From: Leptoclinus maculatus
Lineage: Eukaryota; Chordata; Actinopteri; Perciformes; Stichaeidae
NCBI GenBank assembly: GCA_032191485.1
Contig: JAVDOI010000006.1
Location: 8,600,056-8,664,055, forward strand
Reading direction: 5' to 3'
Length of the DNA stretch: 64,000 nt
Shown here: in pieces, positions 37,046-48,001 of the stretch
How the letters are laid out: each line of letters starts with the position of its first letter
Position numbering within the stretch: the stretch's first letter is position 1
Notes under the pieces: model-generated
What the model was told of the DNA's origin: nothing
Databases searched by the model: none
Seen by the model: the letters and a program-made list of their open reading frames with translations, nothing else
Position numbers and translations under genes: made by a program

Positions 37046-40000
37046 CACACCGTAATGTGGGGCAGCTAACAAGATATCACAGGGTCGCAATCACCAGCAG
37101 ACCGTAACACTAATTCCCTGAAATCACATAAAGAGTGGGAGAGTTTAATTTCCTTCCTCTTCCCTGAAACCAAACTTCTCGTCCGATGAAATCGCCACCC
37201 CCTCGTAACATCTGTTTGGCTTCCAAACAACAGCTGTTCCAATGCTGCGTTCAGGTCCTCAATTAAGAGTTTGACTCAGCTTCTCTGAGTTTTTGTCATC
37301 CTTCTTTCCCCCCCCCCACACACTCCCTCTTTTTCCCCCCGCCCTGCCTTGCACACAAGAGCTTCTCTCTCTCTCTACAATGTTATTTATTATTCTTTGG
37401 TGCGAGCTGCCTTGTTGCTGTTCTGAGTTAGCTAGTGCTGCCAAGTTCCCTCCCTTCTCTCCTCTGTTGTCTTCCTTCTTTTCCCTCAGCCGTTTCTGGC
37501 CGAGGTGTAGGCTCTGGCATCATTTTGTTCTGATTTCTCCAATCCCGCCCTTTCACAAAACTAAACGCTCAAGGCTTTTATGTTGATGCAGCTACAAGCA
37601 GACTGGGAGACGGGCTACTTTTTGAAAATGCGTCTGTGCTGTGGCCAAGTTTGACTTCAGCACTGATTGCCGAGGGCAGGATGAGGTGTGCCTCCTTGAA
37701 TGAGCTCAAAATGAGCTAAAAACAGCTTGTGCCATGTTTTGAGAACAGCACATATGTGGCGATGGCTTTGAAATCTGTCTTGTTTAGTAGTTTGAGTGAA
37801 GGAAAAGTCATGTATGGCAGTTCTTAACTATGTTTCAGCTTGACGATGTCTCTGGCTGCTTGGGAAACGTAACCTTTTCTACCTCGTTTGTCTGCTCTAA
37901 AATTAGTTTTATGCCATTTTTCTTTAAGCCACACTCTACATTCAGAGTTGCCTCAAGTGCCAGTTGGACAAATACTATCTGGCATGTGTCAGAGGGCAGG
38001 CAGAGGGAGTGTGTGCTGGTGCACCAGGGAACATGTCCCGCTGATCTCAAGAGCCAAATGAGGTCACACTCAAGAGAACAGCAGAGAGCCGGGCCGATCT
38101 TAAAAATGCACTGGGAACCAAGGAAATCACGGATCTCGGTGAGGCAGTGGTGGGAGGACAGCCCCGAGAGAAAGACTTGGGGAGAGAGAAAGGAAGCGGC
38201 TCCTCCCAGCTGCCACGCATCAGCACATCACACCAGTCACAAGTTACACACTCCATTTCATTTTGGAATGTGATGGCCCCCGACAAGAGCCGAATGGTAT
38301 CGCTGACGCATTCCTTCGCGTTTGCTGCTTCGTCACATGCTCGGCGGACACCGAGCACAACTGGAGCCATCATGGGACAGCAATGAGCAGCTCGCACTCA
38401 CAAACCCCACCTTCAATGCCCCTCCCCCGTGGCGCAGCAGTAGCTCAGGAGGTTCACCCCGGCTGGGCAAAAAAGCAACACAGGGGCAATGAAAACCCTC
38501 CATGGCCTCACTCCACCTTTAAAGTAGGGATCAGCCTAACCTTCGACCTCCCCCTATCTCACCCCTCCTCCCTGTTTGGAGGCCTTCTCCTACTCCTCCT
38601 CCTGCTATTTCTGGTTACAATCAACACCCCACCCCCGTGCCGTCGGTCAGCCATTGTCTGGCCTGAAGTACTTATTCCCAGAGTGCCCCAGCTCTGCTTC
38701 CCTCTCCTCTGCAGGGGGGCTGAGGAGGGAGAGACGACTTAAAAGCACCCCCGGGACGTTGTTGCCGCATAGAGGTAAACCCAGGTCTGCTAAAAGAATT
38801 AGGCTGAGCAGCCACCAATGTTCTACACAACATGCCGTCGAGTGGTTTTCTCCTTAACAAGCTTTTGTACGGGAGGAAAGGGAGGGGAAAGGTTTTATGG
38901 TCCTCAAGCACATGTTTCCACTGAGGGAGTAGAAGAAAAACAACCGGCCTTTCAGGAGCATCCCAAAAACTTTGCGTAAAGTTGTTGGGATGCAAAAAGG
39001 GGGTTCTCCAAGATGTTCGGCAATGCCTATCGGGATGTTGTAGGCCAAAGGAAGAGCAATGTTGTGGAAAAAGTGAAGCTTTTAAACCTTATTTGAGGCC
39101 CTTTTGCGTTGAGCTGCCAATGACAGACGAGTGGTATCATTAAGCCTTTTGATGCCACCAACCTGTAAAGTATTTGCATTGATTTTGCAGGGAGTGTGGG
39201 GGTAGTATTACTGGGTAACTGTAGCGCCTGTGAGTGGAGAAAAGTCCCGTGTACATGTGTCTATGGTCGACATGCTATGCAGTGGCACAATGCCAACACA
39301 CAATGGAGGCCAGACTTGGCGGGCTACTCATCACTTCTCCCTCTTTAACCCTTTGAGAGGAGCACAAAGGAGGGAGCTGACAAAGAGGCTCTGGAATGAA
39401 AAGGAGGTAGTAAAGGAAGGAGGTGTAGGGTATTCTGTGCCACTTCAACACCGTTTCAAGGGGAGTTTCAGACTTCATTTGTGATTTGACAACTTGAATT
39501 TGGCTCGACCGTTAACATGGGCCAATGGACGCCAGGAATCCAAACTATTTCTCAGGCAAGGACATAACACTGTGATTAAGGGCTGTCGAGTAAGCACCCT
39601 GTTCCTACAACGAGGTCTAACAGGCTTGCACTATTTTAGCAAGTCTTCTTCAAAATAACAATTCTGTGGTTAAAAAGAATGGTACTGTTGTTAACAGCGA
39701 CCATTTGTGATCTGGGGTACAGCTTCAAATAATCTGACACTGCTTTCAGTCAGAGCTTAGTAAAGTTTTGAGTTGGCCACTAAACCCGAGGTCCCACTTG
39801 GCCCTTCTGTGTAAACGTGGCTACCGAGAGATAAATATGGGGAGAGGTGAGAGGCTGGGAAGTGCTCCAAAGTGATTTAGAGCTAAAGCTACTCAAAATC
39901 TACCCTTCGTCTTGCAGCTGAAGTGGGATCGCACGGTGGATTTAAGAAGGCTAACTGCCCATTCTGAAAAAAAAAACGAAAATGCTTTTTCCTTTTTCTT

Positions 40001-40649
40001 TATTGACTGGTTTTCCGTGAAGTGTCTGACTACATAAGACCTCATCAAACACACACACACACACACACACTAGCCAGAAGCACCAGCCCACATCTAAAGA
40101 GAGCCGGGTACTCTGGAAAAAAAAAAATGAGTGATAAACAAAATGAATAAATGAGCACTTATCTCCATCTGGTAAACACACATGCAGGTGCTGACATCAG
40201 AGTGTGTGGTTTATGAGCCGTGGAGCATGCGTCCATGTTGCGAGTGTGCGCACACACACACACACACAAACACAAGCCAGAGTACAACTCAGGGAGAGGG
40301 AGAGGGAGAGAGTGATCCTGCCTGTGTCCAACACGCATATGCAGACACTTTCTCAATGGCCACAACCACCACCGCCGCCGCCGCCTCGGGGGCGACGACG
40401 CCATACTGCTGACCTCTCTGGAATAAGTCGCCCTTCCTTCCGCTAACATAGGAGTTGTGGCTGGCTAGTCCGCCAACACAGCCAGACAGGCAGCTAGCTG
40501 ATTTATAGGCTAGCCCATGGCCATGCTTTCCCTGGGCAAGTGGCTCTCTTAAAAAGGCCCGCCTACTATTAGTCTTATTTACAGAGCTGGGGAGAACAGG
40601 CCGCCTGAATTATTTAAGTTTTCCCTTGGTAAACACAACACAAACCAGG

Positions 40650-40651
<2 letters not shown>

Positions 40652-40687
<36 letters not shown>
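40652..40687. repeat. (GT)n microsatellite
   Basis: About 18 units. Confidence 0.92.
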
Positions 40688-40689
<2 letters not shown>

Positions 40690-40998
40690 AAAGGGGGAGC
40701 GAAGGATGGAAGACAGGAGTGAAGTGGGAGCTACAGAGACCGAGAAGAGAGGGGGAAAAGGGGGCAAGCAATTATGAGGTACTGCACCATTAACATTAAT
40801 CACAACAATAAATGGCTATGTGCCTGTGTAAACTCTCTCTCCTGCTTCATCTGCTCCACAGCGGAGAGTGTTACCTTACATTTAGCACGACGAGTCCCCA
40901 ATGCTCGCACGCGTTCACACAGCATCCTGTACGCCACGGTCCTGTATAGTGCGCACACTGATGATGCACAGCCGATCTCAATGCAAATGCATTCACAG

Positions 40999-41003
<5 letters not shown>

Positions 41004-41075
<72 letters not shown>

Positions 41076-41208
41076 GTGCTGTCTCCTCTCTCACACAGTG
41101 GTTCTCATTAACAAGCCAAACATGCCTGAAGAGGCAGACAGACTCTAGTGAGCACGGTAAACAACCAGTAGGCTCCCTCATCTAAACTGAGACTATCTCA
41201 GCATCGGC

Positions 41209-41281
<73 letters not shown>
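41004..41281. repeat. Two long (CA)n microsatellites in tandem orientation
   Basis: (CA)35 at 41004-41073 and (CA)35 at 41211-41281, separated by about 137 bp of unique sequence. Confidence 0.95.
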
Positions 41282-41283
<2 letters not shown>

Positions 41284-43559
41284 TCTGCCGTTGATACTGA
41301 CAGGCTGGGCCAGATGCAATATACTCAAAGATCTGCTGTTTTTTTTCTCCACTGAACCAGTGGAATCTGATGTTGTTTACTCAAGGGGAATTTAGGAAGG
41401 CAAACACTGGGTATGAGTGACGGCCTCGACAACATCCCAACATTTGAGTGTGTTTGACTGTGACACTTTTTCATATACATCAACTCTTGAGAAATGAATA
41501 GATCACTATAAACCTACTGTATAGTGTATTCATTGCACACTATAGTTCACGGCCATCGTTTTTTTCACTGATTGTCACAAAGACTTTGCGTATTGGGGGA
41601 ACAAACTGAATTGCCCAAAACATCAAAATATGACTTTGCCGTGACAACGGTAGAGTTTGTCACACCTGCCCGAATGATCCTCGAAAACTACGTTAAAAAT
41701 GGATGGAACCTATGTTAGAAATAGCATCACATGATCACATGTTAGCTAGAGTCGATGATGACGAGGACAACTTTAAGGAGGTCATGGGAACGCTTCTTCG
41801 CCGATCCCATAACTGATGATCTGGCTGTATTGCTGTTGCTAAATGTTTATTTTGGTAGGTCTTTGGATATCAAAATAAATAAAAAGGTAATAATACTGTC
41901 TGTTTGTATCTGTTCAAAATAAATTTAAACTTAAATTACAAAATAAAACACCAGGAATTTAGAAAAAGATCAAATTAAAATGATTTCCATCAAGACTACA
42001 TGTCCCCACATGATTTTTGCTTAAGAAAGCCTGAAAGAATAGTCCTAACTACAGTGTACCATTAAACACCTGCCTAAAGTGAATGAATTGAACTCCGTTT
42101 CCCCACTGCACGGTTCTTACTTATCAGTTAAAGACTGACCTGAGATCCACATGCAACAACAATAAGCATCTTGTCTCAGGATTTTGGAAGACTCGCTCTA
42201 CAGATACTAAGCGAGAAAAAGAATAAAAAGGGATACAGGAATAACCAGAGTGATAGAAAGTACTGTGTGTCACCTGCCCTGCTGCCGGCTGCACACCTTA
42301 GCAATAAAACGAAAGAACAATACTGATATACTGATACAGTTGTCGACTTATCTTACAGGAAGGAACTGTGTCTTCCTGATCAATAGCAGGCACCGGCTCT
42401 TCTTCACAAGAGGAAATGCAACAAGAGAAGCCATTTTCTTTTATGTCCACATAAATAGAGGACCCGAGCTGAGCCGTCTGAGTCAGTGTCTGAGGAGGGG
42501 GGGGTGGACAGAATGCTGACAAGAGCATTGGCATGCCGGGGAGGAAACCTCATATGCTGAGGCCGTGCCCACGAGCTGCAGGGGCGCTGGGACTTCTACA
42601 CAAGGCCACTGGGTCAGAAGTGGAACCGGGGTCAACGCTGCATCTTTGGACCTTCAAAGCAGAACCACCAGGATTTAACTGGAACTCGATCCCAGCGGCG
42701 ACGTGCCAGGAGACTGAGGGTCAAACGCAAACCAATGACAGCGCGTCTTTGGTTTGGATGAGAGCCCATTCCACAAACTACGAGAGATTATCAATTAGAT
42801 TTTTTTTTACAAGAAAAGGAATCCAATGCAGTGCTCCCGTCAATAAAACAAAATGCCTGGGAAGCGGTGAACAAGTTATTTGCGTCCTACTTCAGTCAAT
42901 CTCATCACTCTGCTTCACATGTCAACCGAACTAATCAACAACTCTTTGCACAAAAGGAGGCCGTGTCAATTCCGTTCCCCAACAAGGCGGCACACTGGAG
43001 ACAGAGTTTATTTTCAATTTGCAGCCAGATTAGCAGGCGTGTTTTTGATACCATCAGAAACGGCAGATTTTCAGTTTTTTTTTCTTCCTATTTCCGAGTC
43101 GACTTGAGTGAGCGGCCTTTTTAGTGCCTGCTTCAAAAAGCATCCCCCGTACCCGAGCAGCTGTCACTTTCAGCAGGCACTGTGGAGGACGGATGCGGGG
43201 GAGGGGTCCTTTGAAGGAATGGTTAAAAGTGGGCGATAAAAATAAACTGGGAGAGAGGAGGAAATTAATTATACATAACAGACAGTTCACTTGGATGAGC
43301 ACGACAGAGACAGAGAAACTAAGGCTGCTTCACTCCTCTGGCAGAGGACATTTCTGCTCCTCCATCACAGTGGTCATATTTATTTGGCTACATCTGAAGA
43401 GAGGGATGCAACAATGAAGGTCAAAGCATCAAACAACACAGACAAGGCTTTCATTTTTTACATTCTGCGCACACTGGCGCTCTCTTCATGCACCCTCTCT
43501 CTCTCTGAGTCAGGCAGCTTCCTGGGACCAAAATAAAACTGCCAGGCCCGAGTGCACTC

Positions 43560-43800
43560 TCCTTCTTAAAAAATTGTGATGAAGCTTGCAGATAAGTCAG
43601 TCTTTCAAAATCACTTCTGATTGGCACTGATTAGGATTTATGCCGCCGGCTCACCTGCAAGCTCACCCTCTTGATACGATTCGTAATGCACCAGCACTTT
43701 GCAGTTCAACACCGCCCACTGACTCTCAATCCCGGCTTCTTATTTGGGCCAAATGGAGGTCATTCCTATTTGAGCAGTCAGTCAAGACAGGCCCGCCAGG
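43560..43800. promoter_or_regulatory. Candidate conserved non-coding element
   Basis: Repeat-free block with CTTCTGATTGGCACTG (CCAAT-type), GATTAGGATTTATGCC and CTATTTGAGCAG, immediately before the (GT)20 and purine-rich block. Confidence 0.2.
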
Positions 43801-43866
43801 TATTGGCGAGTGAGTTTATTTCATATTAAGGCATGTCGGCTGGAGAGGTGTTAGCACCACGAGAGC

Positions 43867-43867
<1 letters not shown>

Positions 43868-43907
<40 letters not shown>
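43868..43907. repeat. (GT)n microsatellite
   Basis: About 20 units, immediately upstream of the purine-rich block. Confidence 0.92.
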
Positions 43908-43911
<4 letters not shown>

Positions 43912-44044
43912 ATACAACAGGGCCTTCGGGTAGAGCCCTGCTGCTGGTCCCTCTTTAGTGCGTTTTAATATTATTGCTGCTGCTGTGTGGCTCCCTCGCC
44001 TCAGGGCGCCACACAAACCCCCGAGAGACCAAGTAAAAACACTC

Positions 44045-44509
44045 AGATAGAAAGAGAGAGAGAGAGAGAGAGAGAGGATGGGAAAGAGATGGAGAGGTGA
44101 CAACATGGAGAACCAGGAGAGGATGTGACAGAAACAAGGAAGGAGGGAGGGAAGGAAGGAAGGAAAAATCCAAACGGGAAACTTAAAAAGAGGTGTTCGG
44201 AAAAAGGAGCAAAAAGGCAGACGCACACAGACAGAACGAGAACACTCTCGGAGCAGAGCGCCGGCAACGCGGCTAACCTCTTTAGCGAGACTGACACAAA
44301 TGAAAACTTATGTAATAAAAACACGGCATCTCCGTCGGCTATGATATGGAAGCAGATATTGCATTACGGCGCCGCTGTGCCAAGGAAGCTCTCTCGATCA
44401 CACATGGGGGAGAGAGTTCAGGCCTTGGCGTACCCGACAGGCAAGACTAGTCATCCCACCAGAATTGTACTGGAGAACTCGTCGAAAGTTTTTAAGACTG
44501 CTGAGAATT

Positions 44510-44544
<35 letters not shown>

Positions 44545-44820
44545 CAGAGGAGCGAGGAAGCATGTGCATGTTCTCAGGAAGGAGGGAACCAGTAGACAAA
44601 GAGGAGAGTGGAAGGGAGGATGGGGAGACAGATCTCAGAAAAAAGGCAAAGAGAGAGAGAGAGAGAGAGGTGGTTTGGAAGAAGGGAGGTAGACGCAGAC
44701 AACGGTGGGCTCCTGACAGGAAGAGCGGGAGAGAGAAGGGGAGAGTGAGGAAAGAAAGCCTGAGTGGCAGCATAAGTCTGGAGGCAGGAAGAACGGCAGA
44801 GAGAGAGAGAGAGAGAGAAG
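44045..44820. repeat. Purine-rich (GA/GGAA) low-complexity block
   Basis: The plus strand is strongly purine-biased over about 780 bp, apart from a more ordinary stretch at about 44,270-44,500. It contains GA repeats at 44045-44074, 44514-44543, 44650-44669 and 44801-44818 and GGAA/GGGA repeats at about 44139-44166. GGAA arrays can act as ETS-binding elements. Reading frames here are artefacts of the repeat. Confidence 0.8.
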
Positions 44821-44914
44821 GCGAGAAGAGGAAATGCCTAAACATGAGGTTGTCACACTGGTTTAAAATGTCGAACAGTATAAGGGGAGCTGGAAAAGGA
44901 GCTGGATTTTGCAG

Positions 44915-44921
<7 letters not shown>

Positions 44922-44959
<38 letters not shown>
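44922..44959. repeat. (CA)n microsatellite
   Basis: About 19 units. Confidence 0.92.
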
Positions 44960-44961
<2 letters not shown>

Positions 44962-46201
44962 TGAGCGTAAACACAGTCCATATATCGACTCGCCGCATGA
45001 AAGCAATGAAACACAGTACAGCAGACCCTGAAGAATACAATTACGCACTTTAAGTCCTTTCACATATATGAACAATTTCAATGACCCGGTAAAGTAGTTT
45101 TTTTACGACCAACTGAGAGAGCCCCCCTGTGAGCGTGGTGGGATTTAATTCAAATCTTCTCCTTTAATTGGTTATTCTGAAATCCTTTCATCAACACACC
45201 AAGACAAAATATTTAGGGCCAGCCTTACTGGTGGTACGCAGCGATTCAGTTCTCACTCGGGCACAGCTCTTCTGCTTTGTCATCCGTCTGCGATCTAATT
45301 AAACCTTGAATATGACAGTCACTGAAAAGTCCAGAGGAATGTCATGGGGGGTTGGGGGGGGGGGGGAGTCGCACAAAGGCAGGACCGGCGGGGTGCAAAG
45401 TGCACATGTCAGCTCGAATTCCAAAGTTTGGACATCACAGATTTACCCTTCACGGCAGCAGCAGCCCGACCGGACAGGGCAGACTTTTTACAAAAACGCA
45501 TGACACTGCTGCTCTATTGTGGGGCAGATTTGTATCATAATTAGGAAAGATTGAGGCAAATTGCTTGTAATCTTCTGGCTGGGTTGCCAGCTTTCATGTG
45601 AAATGACATGCAAGGTCACAGTTTTGCACCCCCACCCAAAAGAAAAAAAAAAAAAAGAGGGTTGGATAAGGTGGGGACTTTTTGAAAACCATGAAGGGAT
45701 AACCACGGTGAGATTGTTTCTCCCAGTGATATGAAGTTACATAAGAACATGTGGTTGTTTGTTCATGTACAAATATCGTCATAGTCTGATAATCATTTCC
45801 ACACCTGACAGATAAATGAAATGAAATGTGATTACACAGTGTTTGCACAAAGAGTTTGGTTTACATTAGAGCCACTCCTTTGCTGTCAGTCACACACACA
45901 CACACAGACGTGTAAAGTAAGCGTTTGGATGGAAAGAGTTCGGTGCACCTCCGTTGTGTGGTTGGTGACCTGGCAGCCTGTCCTGTGGTTGAATGATTTG
46001 AAAGCTGCGACTGGGCAGCACCTCTTAAACAAACACTCATGTCACGGTTCACATCCCGCATCATTTAAATGTGAATTGCTGGTCACCGCATTTAACTGTC
46101 AATAAGAAAGCTGCTGCTGCTTGACTGAGCTGAGGCAAAATTGGGTCAAGTCACTTCTGATAAAGAGTTATCATGTTAGTCACACAACGCTTGTGTCTTA
46201 T

Positions 46202-46222
46202 GGGGGGGGGGGGGGGGGGGGG
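46202..46222. repeat. Poly-G tract (G21)
   Basis: 21 consecutive G, about 1.6 kb into intron 1 from the candidate exon 1 donor. Confidence 0.9.
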
Positions 46223-47504
46223 TGTTGGAGTGGTGCCACGGAAGATAAAATATATCAAACAGCACTATAGGTTTGTATCAACTATCTAAAATGCTCAGTG
46301 AATACAATGCAGGACTCCTTCTTTGATAATAAATGAATATTGCAGTGATTATGTTTAGGCTGTAGCATCTGATCCGACTCCCCACCTAATTTTCCTCCCC
46401 AAAAAAAAAGAAAAGGTTCAAATGATGTCAAAGCCCTTGCTCATCTAATATGATTCATGAATACATGTTTAAAACGGGCTCCAAATTAATTCACGTAGCG
46501 CGCGGGGTCGGGGTGGGTAGTCTAATTTGGTTAACCGGGATTTGATTAAAAAAGAAAAAAAAAAAAAACTAGAACTGAGGAGAATCCGATGGAGCAATGA
46601 GAGCATTTTCAATAGCTGAACACCAATGCGCACTCAACACACCCACAGACAGCACTCACCACTCCATCCCTGCTCAAAAAGGGGGAATTCAATTGCTGTC
46701 GAATAACAAAAGCTTACAAATTGCCTCTCGTTCGTTAGCAGATTAACGCTGTTTTCACACCACACCAACACAATTTCTAATTAATTCAAAGCTAATAGGT
46801 TAATCGATTTCTTTTCTTTTTGTATTTTAAAAGGCAAAGCACCACGTCCCCGAGGAGAAATCACTCCTCCCATAGGTCCGTTTTAAGAAAGCCGGGACAG
46901 GATACATTCAAATGTAAGAAAAACAAGCATGAAAATAGATGTTTAATCCTAAACCATGCAGTCTCCCCGGACTATTTATCCAGGCGACAGTGCATACCTG
47001 TGACTGTGTGGTGGTGGTGGTGCCATTCCCCCTGTGAAGGCAACGCAACAGTCATATACGCAGCATATAGCTGGTCCGTGTCACCAAACACTGGTCCCGG
47101 AGATTCCTTTTATTACAAGACTCCAGATATTACAGCAAGGCGAAGCTCTTCCAGATCCCCAAAAAGATAAAAAGTCTATTTTTTTTGCTGCAGCCGATGT
47201 TCTCAAAAACCAGCCAGAAACTCACCTCGCACTGCACCAAATCAGAGGTAACGCAAACATTTTATTAAGTTTCAAGCGCCAGGTGCTGACCGCAGAAACA
47301 TAATTTAACAAGATAAGTACCGATTCATTAAAAACATCCGCTGTTTTACAGTTTGGTGTGGATCGATCCGACTGGTGGTCACACCGGGGCGCACGTTCAA
47401 CACAGCGCAAACACAAACACAAGCCTCCACACACACACACGCACACACACACACACACCTACAGAACTGGATATGCTACATTTCCTCTTCATGCCCGTTT
47501 CACT

Positions 47505-47556
47505 CCTGGGTTTGGTTGGAGCCTCGAGCTCCTGGGTTTGGTTGGAGCCTCGAGCT
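47505..47556. repeat. Perfect 26-bp tandem duplication
   Basis: The 26-bp unit beginning CCTGGGTTTGGTTGGAGC occurs twice back to back (47505-47530 and 47531-47556) without a mismatch. It lies about 230-280 bp inside the putative intron 1 donor. Identity of the copies implies a recent duplication. Confidence 0.9.
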
Positions 47557-47643
47557 CTCCAAACTCGTGGAGAAACCAGGCGCCGAGAGCGGAGGAGAAG
47601 CCGGGGAGGGGAACGCAACGACAAACTCACCACACGGAGCAAT

Positions 47644-47644
47644 G

Positions 47645-47686
<42 letters not shown>

Positions 47687-47687
47687 A
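47644..47687. repeat. (GA)n microsatellite near candidate exon 1
   Basis: A GA repeat with one AAA interruption starts about 100 bp inside the putative intron from the donor, and reads (CT)n in the sense strand. GAGA-type tracts near promoters can exclude nucleosomes. Confidence 0.85.
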
Positions 47688-47788
47688 ATGTAACCTAAAT
47701 ATTTAAGCCGGGCTCCCCTCCAAAAACCTGCTCCTTCCACACGACACAAAAAAAGCCCTTCACCGGAGTTCCCACGGTACTTACAGGT

Positions 47789-47851
47789 TCAAGTGATCCG
47801 TAGGTTTGATATCCTTTCCATGGTTTTAAAATTCCAAAACTTGGGGGACAT
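47789..47851 (-). promoter_or_regulatory. Upstream ORF(s) in candidate exon 1, with a strong Kozak ATG
   Basis: Two in-frame ATGs, at 47851 and 47821, share a TGA at 47789-47791, just before the splice donor. They give frames of 20 codons (MSPKFWNFKTMERISNLRIT) or 10 codons. The second ATG sits in ACCATGG, an optimal initiation context. If the start site is higher, an ATG at 48061 extends the same frame to 90 codons. Such a frame ahead of plexin would be expected to limit ribosome access to the main ORF. Confidence 0.35.
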
Positions 47852-47956
47852 TCCACTCTGGTCACGGAGCGGCGGTGCTCTCTCTCCGGCGGCTCCCTGC
47901 GTGTGAATGGAGAGGAGAGGAGAGGAATGCAACTCCGGCTTCCAGGAGGAGGGAGG

Positions 47957-47992
47957 AGGCGCTCCGCTGCCGCAGTGCCGCACGGAGCGCCT
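47957..47992. repeat. Perfect 10-bp GC-rich inverted repeat (stem-loop) in candidate exon 1
   Basis: AGGCGCTCCG at 47957-47966 is repeated as its exact complement CGGAGCGCCT at 47983-47992, with a 16-nt spacer that itself contains two TGCCGCA copies. In the minus-strand transcript this would form a stable 5' UTR hairpin. Confidence 0.85.
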
Positions 47993-48001
47993 AGAGGGCG
48001 C
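47988..48001 (+). promoter_or_regulatory. CTCF-like motif
   Basis: CGCCTAGAGGGCGC matches the CTCF core pattern AGRKGGCR with partial agreement in the flanking bases (about 12 of 14). It lies in the CpG block and overlaps the right arm of the inverted repeat. This is a motif match by eye only. Confidence 0.25.

Noticed and set aside
38425..38470. tRNA/SINE-like stretch (GCAGTAGCTCAGGAGGTTCACC)
   Set aside because: It has an A-box-like motif and a possible B-box fragment but they are too close together, with no SINE body after them.
38263..38742. 159-codon plus-strand frame
   Set aside because: No domain, hydrophobic tract from CT-rich DNA, no splice or promoter support.
41500..41580. Possible transposon end (GTATAGTGTATTCATTGCACACTATAG)
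   Set aside because: Imperfect inverted arms resemble a fish repeat, but no partner end or duplication was found.
42533..42934. 133-codon plus-strand frame
   Set aside because: No family resemblance and no supporting signals; overlapping frames of similar length suggest chance.
46820..47170. 116-codon plus-strand frame
   Set aside because: Composition is low-complexity and basic/serine-rich with no recognisable domain; probably chance.
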